Assembly (NCBI GenBank): GCA_046727175.1
Contig: JBKPCD010000061.1
Location: forward strand, 1 to 59,660
Source: JBKPCD01 sp046727175
GTDB lineage: Bacteria > Acidobacteriota > Vicinamibacteria > Vicinamibacterales > 2-12-FULL-66-21
Length of the DNA stretch: 59,660 nt
Direction: 5' to 3'
Below the pieces are notes generated by a model. The model saw only the letters and a program-made list of their open reading frames with translations. It ran no database searches and had not been told where the DNA came from. Numbering within the stretch: the first letter of the stretch is position 1; each line of letters starts with the position of its first letter. Of the stretch, positions 27,168 to 35,104 are shown piece after piece. A program made the translations under genes and the position numbers.

Positions 27168-28295
27168 TCAATCCGTCGCTTGCCCGCTGAGGAGCGGGTC
27201 GCAGTCGATCGTACTCGCGCCGTTTTCGGTGCAGATGGCGTATCTCACCGTACGACCGGCATACATGGCGACGCCGGCATACTCCCCCTTCGCGTCGAGC
27301 GCGTAGAAGTTCACATTGAAGTTTGGTTCGCCGCGTGAGTTGAGCAGACGCTTCTCGATCGTGTTCGCCTTGATGCGCTTCAGCGCTTCCATGCCGGCGT
27401 CCTTGGGCGATCGGCCGCGGCGCATTTCTTCGATGATGAAGAAGGACGAGAGGTTGTACAGATTCGCTTCGCCACGCCCCGTCGATCCCGCAGCGCCGAC
27501 ATCTCCATCGACGTACAATCCTGCGCCCAGAATCGGCGAATCGCCGACACGTCCCGGGATCTTCCACGCCAGCCCGCTCGTCGTCGTCACACCGCAGATC
27601 TCGCCTTTCGGGCTGATGCCGTCGCAGTTGATGGTGCCGTAGAAATGATTCGGATCGACCCATCCTTCCTCCATCATCTCTAGCTCGACACGACGGATCG
27701 CCGCCTCGCGCTTGACTGGATCGAGATAGTGAAGCGGGTCGGTGCGGCGCTTCCACTCGAGCCACGCGGCTCGTGAGCGATCCGTGTTCAGGTCGTCCTC
27801 GATTTTGAATCCCACGTTGCGCGCGAAGGTCTGGGCGTCGCGGCCCACGAGGAGATGGTGATCGGTCTCATCCATCACCTTCTGCGCGACCAGCGACGGC
27901 GTCCCGACGCCTTCGAGGCATGCGACGCCGCCAGCGCGCTTCCGAGGCCCGTGCATGCAGCACGAATCGAGCTGCACCACGCCGTCGGCATTTGGCAAGC
28001 CACCGTATCCAACGCTCGTGTCTTCGGGATCGAGCTCGACGATGTTCACGCCCGCGATGAGCGAGTCGAGGACGTCCTTTCCTTCGACAATCATCGAGAA
28101 AGCCGTCTCGACGCATGTCTTCGTGCCGCCGTTCTTGTAGCGATTCCCGTTCGCCGAGGAGATCACCAACGGCTTCACACCGCGGTCGGTCATCATCGTT
28201 GGCGCCCGTCCTGCGGTCTGGGCGTGCGCGGCGGCGGCGAGACCCGCGGCCGTGCCGCTCAACACGAACTCGCGGCGGTTGATTCTGCGTGGCAT
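27168..28295 (-). CDS. Tat-exported Ntn-hydrolase asparaginase/glycosylasparaginase, copy 1
   Basis: 375 residues of the isoaspartyl peptidase / N4-(beta-N-acetylglucosaminyl)-L-asparaginase family. The precursor cleaves itself ahead of a Thr nucleophile, probably the Thr of FYGTINCDG; VTTTSGLAWK and GRVGDSPILGAGLYVD are the following substrate-binding strands. The N-terminus RRINRREFVLSG is a twin-arginine signal, so the folded enzyme goes to the periplasm or outside. ATG 28295 has GGAGGAG upstream; the frame to 28427 is rejected. It follows its paralogue (28437-29561) on the same strand, and a word repeat separates them. Substrates would be N-glycan asparagine links or isoaspartyl dipeptides; which is unknown. 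Confidence 0.9.
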   Translation of the reverse strand: MPRRINRREFVLSGTAAGLAAAAHAQTAGRAPTMMTDRGVKPLVISSANGNRYKNGGTKTCVETAFSMIVEGKDVLDSLIAGVNIVELDPEDTSVGYGGLPNADGVVQLDSCCMHGPRKRAGGVACLEGVGTPSLVAQKVMDETDHHLLVGRDAQTFARNVGFKIEDDLNTDRSRAAWLEWKRRTDPLHYLDPVKREAAIRRVELEMMEEGWVDPNHFYGTINCDGISPKGEICGVTTTSGLAWKIPGRVGDSPILGAGLYVDGDVGAAGSTGRGEANLYNLSSFFIIEEMRRGRSPKDAGMEALKRIKANTIEKRLLNSRGEPNFNVNFYALDAKGEYAGVAMYAGRTVRYAICTENGASTIDCDPLLSGQATD

Positions 28296-28363
28296 GCGCT
28301 CCTCCGTTCCTCGATTAGCTTTAAGTTTAGTGGAAGTGGAGCTGCGCGCCGGTCGACATTTGT

Positions 28364-28436
28364 CTCTGGGCTTCGGGCTCTTGACGCTTGCTCGTCGTCC
28401 GCCCACAGCCAAAAGCCCTGAGCCCAAAGCCTGGGA
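28364..28436. repeat. word repeat with inverted arms between the two asparaginase genes
   Basis: Left arm words GGGCTTC, GGGCTCT and right arm words AAGCCCT, GAGCCCA, AAGCC pair imperfectly over about 25 bases. AGCCCTGAGCC (28414-28424) also occurs at 1285-1295 and 27145-27155; at those two sites the shared run extends to CCAGAGCCCTGAGCC. Confidence 0.65.
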
Positions 28437-29561
28437 TTAGTCCGTCGGTTGTCCGCTCAGCAACGGCTCACAGTCGAGCAGCCGCGGACCGTTCTCGTCG
28501 CAGATCGCGTATTTGTCGTCACCGCCACGGTACATCGTCACCGCAGCGTGCTCTCCCTTCGCGTCGAGCACGTAGAAGGTGATGTGAAAGTTCGGCTGTC
28601 GGCGCGAATTCACGAGGCGCGTCTCGATTGTGTTGGCTTTGATGCGCCTGAGCGTCTCCATGCCGGCGTCTTTCGGGTGACGCCCGTGGCGCATCTCTTC
28701 CACGACGAGGAACGAGGAGAGGTTGTACAGATTGGCTTCCCCGCGTCCGGTCGATCCCGCTGCACCGACCGCACCGTCGACGTAGAGTCCCGCGCCAAGG
28801 ATCGGCGAGTCTCCCACGCGACCGGGGATCTTGAACGCCATTCCGCTGGTGGTGGTCACGCCGCAGACTTCACCTGTCGCGTTCAGACCGTTGCAGTTGA
28901 TCGTTCCGTAGAGGTGACCGGCCTCGATCCAACCGTCTGCAACCATGTCGAGGGAGACGCGCCGCATCGCGGCCTCTCGCTTGATCGGATCGAGATAGTG
29001 CACCGGATCGGTGCGACGCTTCCATTCGAGCCACGCCGCTCGTGACTGGTCCGTGTTGAGATCGGGTTCGATCTTGAAGCCCATGTTCCGCGCAAACACC
29101 TGGGCATCGCGACCGACGATCAAATGGTGGTCGGTGTAATCCATCACTTTCTGTGCAACCAGCGACGGCGTGCGGACGCCCTCAATCGCCGCGACGCCAC
29201 CGGCGCGCTTTCTCGGTCCGTGCATGCAGCAGGCATCGAGCTGCACGATGCCGTCGGCATTCGGCAGCCCGCCGTAGCCGACGCTCTGCTCCGCCGGATC
29301 GCGCTCGACGATGCTGACGCCCGCAAGGAGCGAATCGAGGACGTCCTTGCCCTCGACCATCATCGAAAACGCCGTCTCGACGCATGTTTTCGGGCCGCCG
29401 TTCCTGAACTTGTGCCCGTTGGCGGAAGCAATCACCAGCGGCGGAACGCTCTTGCGCGTCATCATCGTCGGCGCCTGGCCCGTTGTCTGTGCGCGAGCAG
29501 CGATGCCAAGACCTCCGGCACCCGTCCGCACGAACTCGCGGCGATTGATTCTGCGCGCCAT
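28437..29561 (-). CDS. Tat-exported Ntn-hydrolase asparaginase/glycosylasparaginase, copy 2
   Basis: 374 residues, closely similar to copy 1 along its whole length (same YGTINC nucleophile region, VTTTSGMAFK, GRVGDSPILGAGLYVDG). The signal RRINRREFVRTG keeps the twin arginines but has Arg in place of Leu after Val. ATG 29561 has GGAGG 4 bases upstream. A large hairpin (29604-29708) fills the gap to the divergent ammonia-lyase gene. The two copies keep all active-site segments, so both are probably active; divergence in the C-terminal tail may separate their substrates. A tandem duplication is the simplest origin. Confidence 0.9.
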   Translation of the reverse strand: MARRINRREFVRTGAGGLGIAARAQTTGQAPTMMTRKSVPPLVIASANGHKFRNGGPKTCVETAFSMMVEGKDVLDSLLAGVSIVERDPAEQSVGYGGLPNADGIVQLDACCMHGPRKRAGGVAAIEGVRTPSLVAQKVMDYTDHHLIVGRDAQVFARNMGFKIEPDLNTDQSRAAWLEWKRRTDPVHYLDPIKREAAMRRVSLDMVADGWIEAGHLYGTINCNGLNATGEVCGVTTTSGMAFKIPGRVGDSPILGAGLYVDGAVGAAGSTGRGEANLYNLSSFLVVEEMRHGRHPKDAGMETLRRIKANTIETRLVNSRRQPNFHITFYVLDAKGEHAAVTMYRGGDDKYAICDENGPRLLDCEPLLSGQPTD

Positions 29562-29603
29562 GCGGCCTCCCGAACAGCGGGATGCTGAACCCCGCATCCC
29601 GCA

Positions 29604-29708
29604 CGAGGTTCCAGGTTCACAGGTTCCCAGTTCCCAGCTGGTTCCTGGTTCGATGACGAGAACCCGGAACCAAGGCCTGGAACCAGGAACCTGAGAACCG
29701 GGAACCTC
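29604..29708. repeat. giant imperfect hairpin made of GGTTCCA words
   Basis: Left arm 29604-29650 and right arm 29659-29708 are inverted copies with about 80 percent match and an 8-base loop. Each arm is itself an array of 7-8 base words (GGTTCCA, GGTTCAC, GGTTCCC). It sits between two divergent genes, so it is not a terminator for either. Confidence 0.85.
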
Positions 29709-29769
29709 GCCGAAAGTGTATGGCTTTATTGACGAGCGCGGAAGGTGGCGATTACGATCGCCGTTTTCG

Positions 29770-30750
29770 ATGACAGCGCGACGGATCTCGCTCGATACCA
29801 TTCGAGACGCAGCCCGGACGATTTACGATGCAGCCGTCCGCACGCCGCTCGTGCCGCTACGCGTCGACCCGGGCCAGCCCGAGATCTATCTGAAGCTCGA
29901 AACGCTGCAGCCTATCGGGTCGTTCAAGATTCGGGGGGCGTACAATGCGGTGCGGCACCTGTCGGCCGAACAGCTTGGCGAGGGTGTCTGGACCGTCAGC
30001 GCGGGAAATGCCGCGCAGGGCGTCGCGCTCGCGGCGCGCAAGAGCGGCGCACGATGCAGCGTCATGGTGATGGACACGGCGCCCGAGACGAAGCTCCGCG
30101 CGATCGAACGGCTCGGCGCCGAGATCGTGAAAGCCACGTACGACGAGTGCTGGCGCACGGTCGAACGGCACCAATCGGAGCGCATGCAAGGACACTTCGT
30201 GCATCCGTTCGACGACGACCAGTTCATCAGCGGCAACGGGACGATTGGACTGGAGATCGTCGAGGATCTGCCGGACGTCGACGCGGTCATCGCGCCGCTC
30301 GGCGGCGGCGGCCTGCTCGCCGGGATCGCGTGTGCAGTGCGTGGACTTCGTCCGTCGGTGCGCGTGTACGCCGCCGAACCGGAGACCGCGGCGCCGCTGG
30401 CGGCGTCGTTCCGAGCCGGCCGCGCGAGCTACTTCGACGGCTGGCGCGCGTCGTTCGTCGACGGTGCGGGCGGCCGATCGGTGCTCGAAACGATGTGGCC
30501 GCTGCTCCGCGAGCACGTCTCGGAGTCGCTGGTCGTCACGCTCGACGAAACCGCGCGTGCGATGCGGCTTGTGGCGGATCGCGTCCACGTCATCGCCGAA
30601 GGCGCCGCCGCGTGCGCGGTCGCAGCGGCACTGACCCCCTCGATGGCGGCGCAAGGCCACCGGAAAGTCGTCGCCGTCGTCTCTGGAGGCAACATCGATC
30701 TGGCGCGGTTCGCGCAGCTCGTTGGAGCGTGCGCTGAACCGTCGCGATAA
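29770..30750 (+). CDS. PLP-dependent threonine/serine ammonia-lyase-like enzyme
   Basis: 326 residues of fold-type II PLP enzymes (threonine dehydratase / hydroxyaspartate ammonia-lyase group). The PLP lysine is in PIGSFKIRGAYNA, the substrate loop in SAGNAAQGVA, the phosphate cradle in APLGGGGLLAG, and the pyridine contact in VVAVVSGGNID. No ACT regulatory domain follows, so this is the catabolic or serine-racemase-like short form rather than the biosynthetic IlvA. ATG 29770 begins the conserved part; the frame from 29716 starts in the hairpin border. No clear ribosome site. It lies 12 bases before the phosphorylase gene and is probably cotranscribed with it. Confidence 0.88.
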   Translation: MTARRISLDTIRDAARTIYDAAVRTPLVPLRVDPGQPEIYLKLETLQPIGSFKIRGAYNAVRHLSAEQLGEGVWTVSAGNAAQGVALAARKSGARCSVMVMDTAPETKLRAIERLGAEIVKATYDECWRTVERHQSERMQGHFVHPFDDDQFISGNGTIGLEIVEDLPDVDAVIAPLGGGGLLAGIACAVRGLRPSVRVYAAEPETAAPLAASFRAGRASYFDGWRASFVDGAGGRSVLETMWPLLREHVSESLVVTLDETARAMRLVADRVHVIAEGAAACAVAAALTPSMAAQGHRKVVAVVSGGNIDLARFAQLVGACAEPSR

Positions 30751-30761
30751 CGCCCTCAACC

Positions 30762-32921
30762 GTGGACTACACCGTGACGAACCCTGAACCCGCACCCATT
30801 CCCCATCGCCTGCGGCGGCTGCCCGAGCTTGCCACTGATCTCTGGTGGACGTGGAACCCGCAAGCGCGCGCCGTGTTCCGCAGGCTCGACTATCAATTGT
30901 GGCGACAGACGGCGCACAACCCGGTGCGCATGCTCCGGCTCGTCTCGCCGGAGATGCTCGCGCTGGCAGCCTCCGACGAGACGTTTCTCGAAATGTACGA
31001 TGCGGCGATGGACGCGCTCGATGCCGCCCGCAGTGCGCGCGACACCTGGTGGCAGCACACGTTCCCGCAGTCCCAGGGACCAATCGCGTATTTCTCGGCG
31101 GAGTTCGCGTTGCATCAGTCACTGCCGATTTACGCGGGTGGTCTTGGCGTGCTGGCCGGCGATCACTGCAAGGAAGCCAGCGATCTCGGCATCCCGCTCA
31201 TCGGCGTCGGCTTCATGTATCCGCAGGGCTACTTTCACCAGACCGTGTCGCCCGAGGGGTGGCAGCAGGAAGTCTACGAGCGACTGAACTGGACCGACGC
31301 ACCGATCGACCAGGCGATCACGCCCGAGGGGAAGCCATGCATCATCGCCGTGCCGCTCGGCAATCGGACGGTGCTCGTGTCGGTCTGGCGTGTGCGGCTC
31401 GGTCGCGTGAAGCTGTATTTGCTCGACACGGACCTCGAAGAAAACGCTCCATGGGATCGCGAGCTGTCGGCACGATTGTATGGCGGCGATCGCGAGACAC
31501 GCATCCAGCAGGAGATCATCCTCGGCATCGGTGGCGTCCGCGCGCTGAAGGCGATGGGATCGACGCCGACCGCATGGCACCTGAACGAAGGCCACGCCGC
31601 GTTCGTCGTCCTCCAGCGCATCCGGGACATGATCGATCATGGCGACTCCTTCGAGTCCGCGCTGGAAGAGGTGCGGCGGACGACGATCTTCACTACGCAC
31701 ACGCCGGTGCCGGCGGGCCACGACGCGTTTCCCTTCAATCTCGTCGAAACGCACCTGGCCGGTGCATGGGGAACGCTCGGGCCGTATCGCGATGCGTTCA
31801 TGGCGCTGGGCCACTACGACAACGGCAGCGGTCCGCTCTTCAACATGACGGCCCTCGCGTTACGCACGGCGAGCCGGGTCAACGGCGTCAGTCAGGTCCA
31901 CGGCCAGGTCACGCGCGAGATGTGGGCGCCAATCTGGCCGGGGCTTCAGGGCGAGCGGAGGCCCGTCCGCGCGATCACGAACGGCATTCACGTATCGACG
32001 TGGCTCTCGGCCGAGATGGGCGCGCTGTTCAACGACCAGCTCGACGCGGACTGGCGCGACCGGCAGGACGACCCCGCCGTCTGGCTTCGCGTGCTGCAGA
32101 TCCCCGACGAGGAGCTCTGGCAGGCGCGGAGCCTGCTGCGGAACTACCTGTTCGCGTTCATCCGCGAGCGTGCCCGCGAGCGATGGAGGGAGGAACACGC
32201 CAGCGCCGCACGAGTGGTGGCTGCCGGGACGCTCCTCGACCCCAACGCGCTCACGATCGGATTTGCGCGGCGTTTCACCGGGTACAAGCGCCCCGAGCTC
32301 ATCTTCCGCAACCAGGATCGGCTCCTCGGGATTCTCACGGCCGCCCGGCGCCCGGTTCAGATCGTGTTCGCCGGCAAGGCCCATCCCGCCGACGAAACCG
32401 GCAAACACCACCTTCAGCAGGTCTACCGACGCGCGATCGACCCGCGGTTCAGCGGCCGCATCGCGTTCGTCGACGATTACGATCTCCACGTCGCGCATTT
32501 CCTCGTTCAAGGGTGCGACGTGTGGCTGAACAACCCGCGCAAGCCGCTCGAAGCGTCGGGCACGAGCGGGATGAAAGCGTCCATTAACGGCATCCCGCAT
32601 CTCAGCATCGGCGATGGCTGGTGGGCCGAAGGCTACACCGGCGATAACGGATGGCTCATCGAAGGCAGGCCGGCGAACAACGATCAGGAAAGCGTCGATG
32701 CCGCCGATGCGGAAGCGCTCTACGACATTCTCGAGCGCGAGGTCGTGCCGACGTTCTACGAGCGCGACTCGAACGGCATCCCGCGCCAGTGGCTGCGCAT
32801 CGTCCGCAACGCGATTCTGTCGGTGACGCCGCGGTTCAGCGCTCGCCGCATGGTGAAGGAATACGCGACGACGATGTACGGGCCAGCGACCGAGAGGCAG
32901 ATGGAATCGGGAGTGAGATAG
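30762..32921 (+). CDS. glgP: alpha-glucan (glycogen/maltodextrin) phosphorylase
   Basis: 719 residues of the short GT35 type (alpha-glucan phosphorylase, TIGR02094-like), which releases glucose 1-phosphate from alpha-1,4-glucans. IAYFSAEFALHQSLPIYAGGLGVLAGDHCKEASDLG is the family's N-terminal signature, HLNEGHAAFV the mid segment, ARRFTGYKRPELI the substrate region, and EASGTSGMKASINGIPHLSIGDGWWAEGY the PLP site with its Lys. Start GTG 30762, 11 bases after the previous stop, without a good ribosome site, which suggests translation linked to the upstream gene. Length is typical of the short form lacking the long N-terminal regulatory part. It works in cytosolic glycogen breakdown; its pairing with an ammonia-lyase is unexplained. 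Confidence 0.93.
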   Translation: MDYTVTNPEPAPIPHRLRRLPELATDLWWTWNPQARAVFRRLDYQLWRQTAHNPVRMLRLVSPEMLALAASDETFLEMYDAAMDALDAARSARDTWWQHTFPQSQGPIAYFSAEFALHQSLPIYAGGLGVLAGDHCKEASDLGIPLIGVGFMYPQGYFHQTVSPEGWQQEVYERLNWTDAPIDQAITPEGKPCIIAVPLGNRTVLVSVWRVRLGRVKLYLLDTDLEENAPWDRELSARLYGGDRETRIQQEIILGIGGVRALKAMGSTPTAWHLNEGHAAFVVLQRIRDMIDHGDSFESALEEVRRTTIFTTHTPVPAGHDAFPFNLVETHLAGAWGTLGPYRDAFMALGHYDNGSGPLFNMTALALRTASRVNGVSQVHGQVTREMWAPIWPGLQGERRPVRAITNGIHVSTWLSAEMGALFNDQLDADWRDRQDDPAVWLRVLQIPDEELWQARSLLRNYLFAFIRERARERWREEHASAARVVAAGTLLDPNALTIGFARRFTGYKRPELIFRNQDRLLGILTAARRPVQIVFAGKAHPADETGKHHLQQVYRRAIDPRFSGRIAFVDDYDLHVAHFLVQGCDVWLNNPRKPLEASGTSGMKASINGIPHLSIGDGWWAEGYTGDNGWLIEGRPANNDQESVDAADAEALYDILEREVVPTFYERDSNGIPRQWLRIVRNAILSVTPRFSARRMVKEYATTMYGPATERQMESGVR

Positions 32922-32937
32922 CGGTTCACGACGCGCC

Positions 32938-33057
32938 GCCGTGCCTCGTGCCTGGTGCCGCGCACATCCTTCGTGCCGCCTCCCTGTGAATCAAAGAGGC
33001 GTGCTCCAGCACCAGGTACGCGGCACGAGGCACGCGGCACCAGGCACGGGTACGAGG
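32938..33057. repeat. GTGCCTG word element with inverted arms
   Basis: Words GTGCCTC, GTGCCTG on the left and GCACGAG, GCACCAG on the right pair over a perfect 15-base core (GTGCCTGGTGCCGCG and its complement) plus imperfect flanks. The right end merges into TACAAT, the likely -10 box of the next gene. Confidence 0.75.
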
Positions 33058-33070
33058 TACAATCAACCCC

Positions 33071-33529
33071 ATGTCCCGTAAAACGTTGGCGCAGACGCGC
33101 TGCGCACTCTGCGGCGCGAAAGAGGTGTCCGAGCCTCGCGGTGAAGAACGATACTGCAGGGACTGCTGGGACAAGAAAATCGCGGTCGAGGAAATCGTCG
33201 CGCGCGAGTTCGCGCTCAAACGATACATCCGCGCGCACAGCGCGGAGAAATATCTCATCTATCATTCGACCCTGAAGCGTCCGTGCGGCCAGCTCATCGT
33301 CGTCGACGACGGGTACGATCTGTTCCTGACGATGGTGTTGTATCCGAGCTTCGCGTGGGACGAGTCCGCATACCATCTCGAAGGGGACCCCGAAGGACGC
33401 ACGTTCGCCGAAATCCTTGTCGACGTGGTCGCCGCCGAAGTCATCGAGCCTTGGGGCGGCGGCAAGTGGCACCTCGAGATCCTCCGATCGTCGAATCCGG
33501 AGCCGGAGGACTGGAACGGGGAGATGTAA
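33071..33529 (+). CDS. zinc-ribbon protein of unknown function
   Basis: 152 residues. The N-terminus has a four-cysteine zinc ribbon (CALCGAKE, then YCRDCW), followed by a basic helix (AVEEIVAREFALKRYIRAHS) and an alpha+beta part without familiar motifs (RPCGQLIVVDDGYDLFLTMVLYPSFAWDE). No signal or membrane helix, so cytoplasmic. A TACAAT box ends 7 bases before ATG 33071 and no Shine-Dalgarno site is present, so the message is probably leaderless. Nucleic-acid or protein binding is possible from the ribbon alone; no function is assigned. Confidence 0.7.
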   Translation: MSRKTLAQTRCALCGAKEVSEPRGEERYCRDCWDKKIAVEEIVAREFALKRYIRAHSAEKYLIYHSTLKRPCGQLIVVDDGYDLFLTMVLYPSFAWDESAYHLEGDPEGRTFAEILVDVVAAEVIEPWGGGKWHLEILRSSNPEPEDWNGEM

Positions 33530-33534
33530 CAGGG

Positions 33535-33577
33535 TGCGAAGGGAAGGGTGCCAAGGGTGCTCCACCACCCGGAGCAC
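33535..33577. repeat. GGGTGC words ending in a perfect hairpin
   Basis: Loose words (GGGTGCG, GGGTGCC, GGGTGCT) end in GGTGCTCC and GGAGCACC pairing around ACCACCC. It may act as a terminator for the zinc-ribbon gene; TATAAT follows at about 33580 and could serve the next gene. Confidence 0.55.
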
Positions 33578-33620
33578 CTGTTATAATCACCAACGTTCAG
33601 CTTCCCCAGGGGAGGTCGCC

Positions 33621-34103
33621 ATGCAACGCGTCGCGTTCGTGTCTGTCCTCGCAATTGTCATAGCCGTCGTCTTTGCCGGATCCGTCTTTGCGCAAGCCAA
33701 GCCCGCGACCAGTGCCGCGCCGGCTCAGTCCAAACCTACAACGGGCACGGCGACCCCCGCGCCGGCCGCGCCGGCGAAGTACGTTGCGCCAGTGAAGGGC
33801 CTGGCGACCGTGGAGTTCGTACCGAAGACGAAGGTCGTTGGTAAGGAAATCGTCACCGAGATGAAGATCAAGAACACATCGTCCGGGGCGATCCATCTCT
33901 TGAGGGTCGACGAGATCTGGTACGACAAGAAGCGAGCGATGATCACGAATGGCACCGAACGGTACAAGAAGCCTTTTCTCCCGGGTGAAGTGATCACGCT
34001 GCAAGTCAAGTCACCGCTGCTCGGACAGCCCGACGCCGACGTATTCACCTTCGCGCACGCAAACGGCAAGGTCGAGGCGAAGAAGGTCAAGAAGATCGAC
34101 TGA
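33621..34103 (+). CDS. exported protein of unknown function
   Basis: 160 residues: signal peptide (MQRVAFVSVLAIVIAVVFAGSVFAQA), an Ala/Pro/Thr-rich spacer (30-55), and a beta-sandwich-like domain (LATVEFVPKTKVVGKEIVTEMKIKNTSSGAIHLLRVDEIWYDKKRAM then LPGEVITLQVKSPL) of the kind that packs as an immunoglobulin-like or FxLYD domain. ATG 33621 has GGGGAGG 5 bases upstream. TATAAT near 33580 gives a short leader. No catalytic residues are seen; a ligand-binding or structural role outside the cytoplasm is inferred. Confidence 0.72.
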   Translation: MQRVAFVSVLAIVIAVVFAGSVFAQAKPATSAAPAQSKPTTGTATPAPAAPAKYVAPVKGLATVEFVPKTKVVGKEIVTEMKIKNTSSGAIHLLRVDEIWYDKKRAMITNGTERYKKPFLPGEVITLQVKSPLLGQPDADVFTFAHANGKVEAKKVKKID

Positions 34104-34138
34104 CGACCCGCCATCCATGCGCGCTACAATCCCGTCGC

Positions 34139-34666
34139 ATGGATGACCTCCGCTACCCTGTCGGCAAGTTCCGCCACGAACCCGACGCTACACCCGAGAA
34201 ACGTCGAGCCTGGATCCGGCAGATCGCTGGCGCGCCAGCGGCGCTGCGTCAGGCGGTCATCGGCCTGAACGCTGAGCAACTCGAGACGCCGTATCGGCCC
34301 GACGGATGGACCGTCCGTCAAGTCGTCCATCACGTGCCCGAAAGCCACATGAATGCGTACATCAGGTGCAAGCTGGCATTGACGGAGGACAATCCGACGA
34401 TCAAGACGTACGACGAGACTGCCTGGTCCAAGGTCGCCGACACCGCCCGCACGCCGATTGACGTGTCGCTCGCGCTGCTCGACGCGCTCCACACGCGCTG
34501 GGTGATCCTGCTGGAATCGCTCGACGAATCAGAGTTCGGGCGGCCGCTCGTCCACCCGGACCTGGGGCAGGTCACGATCGACTGGATGCTCCAGCACTAC
34601 GCATGGCACGGGCGCCATCACGTTGCGCACATCACGGCGCTCAGACAGAGACGGGGGTGGCAATAA
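34139..34666 (+). CDS. DinB/YfiT-family putative metal-dependent transferase
   Basis: 175 residues matching the YfiT branch of the DinB superfamily: YPVGKFRHEPDATPEKRRAWI at the N-terminus, PYRPDGWTVRQVVHHVPESHMNAYIRCKLALTEDNPTIK in the middle, and QHYAWHGRHHVAHITAL at the end. The His of VVHHVPESH and the two His of WHGRHH form the metal site of the four-helix bundle. YfiT was described as a putative metal hydrolase and relatives act as bacillithiol S-transferases; the thiol used here is unknown. A TACAAT box ends 8 bases before ATG 34139 without a Shine-Dalgarno site, so the mRNA is probably leaderless. Confidence 0.88.
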   Translation: MDDLRYPVGKFRHEPDATPEKRRAWIRQIAGAPAALRQAVIGLNAEQLETPYRPDGWTVRQVVHHVPESHMNAYIRCKLALTEDNPTIKTYDETAWSKVADTARTPIDVSLALLDALHTRWVILLESLDESEFGRPLVHPDLGQVTIDWMLQHYAWHGRHHVAHITALRQRRGWQ

Positions 34667-34693
34667 AGGTGCTAAGGGTGCTAACGGTGCAAT
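34667..34693. repeat. GGTGCTAA word array
   Basis: Three words (AAGGTGCT, AAGGGTGCT, AACGGTGC) at a period of 8-9 between two convergent genes, starting at the DinB stop codon. Confidence 0.5.
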
Positions 34694-34699
34694 CTGCCC

Positions 34700-35104
34700 T
34701 CACCGCGCCAACCGGTCAGCGTAGGCGCCGACGATTGGCGCTCTCCATCTCTCGCCTCGAAACGCGTGCCACAGGCAGACAGCCCACAGCGCGAGCCACG
34801 AGAGGGCCAGTAGTGCTGATACCCAGAGCATGATCCGGAACGCGATCGGTGAGAACACCAGCAGGAAGAACGCGAACGCGAGGCAGCCCACCGCAAGAAC
34901 GCCGAGCGCGCCGAGCGCAATGAGCGCCTGCCACGCATGGAAGCGGACGAATTGGCTGGTGCGCTCGACGCTCAGGAGAAGCGCGGCCGAGAACGGACCC
35001 GCGAGGTACGCGAGCGCGCCTGCCGTCTGCGGTTCGAGGCCCGTGGAAGACGTCGAGGAATGCCACGGCAAACCCGGTCTCTGTCTAAGGCTGTCAGTTC
35101 TCAA
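34700..35104 (-). CDS. small membrane protein, DUF4870/Tic20-like
   Basis: 134 residues with three to four hydrophobic helices (AGALAYLAGPFSAALLLSV; WQALIALGALGVLAVGCLAFAFFLLVF; MLWVSALLALSWLALWAVCLWHAF) and the SVERTSQFVRFHAWQAL motif between the first two, as in DUF4870 proteins. The start TTG (35102-35104) overlaps the TGA of the upstream VWA gene (35101-35103) as TTGA, so translation is likely coupled. A later TTG at about 35069 is another possible start. The function of the family is unknown. Confidence 0.72.
   Translation of the reverse strand: MRTDSLRQRPGLPWHSSTSSTGLEPQTAGALAYLAGPFSAALLLSVERTSQFVRFHAWQALIALGALGVLAVGCLAFAFFLLVFSPIAFRIMLWVSALLALSWLALWAVCLWHAFRGERWRAPIVGAYADRLAR

Noticed and set aside
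33417..34103. 228-residue version of the exported protein at 33621
   Set aside because: The upstream part overlaps the zinc-ribbon gene in another frame; the signal peptide starts at 33621 after a strong ribosome site.
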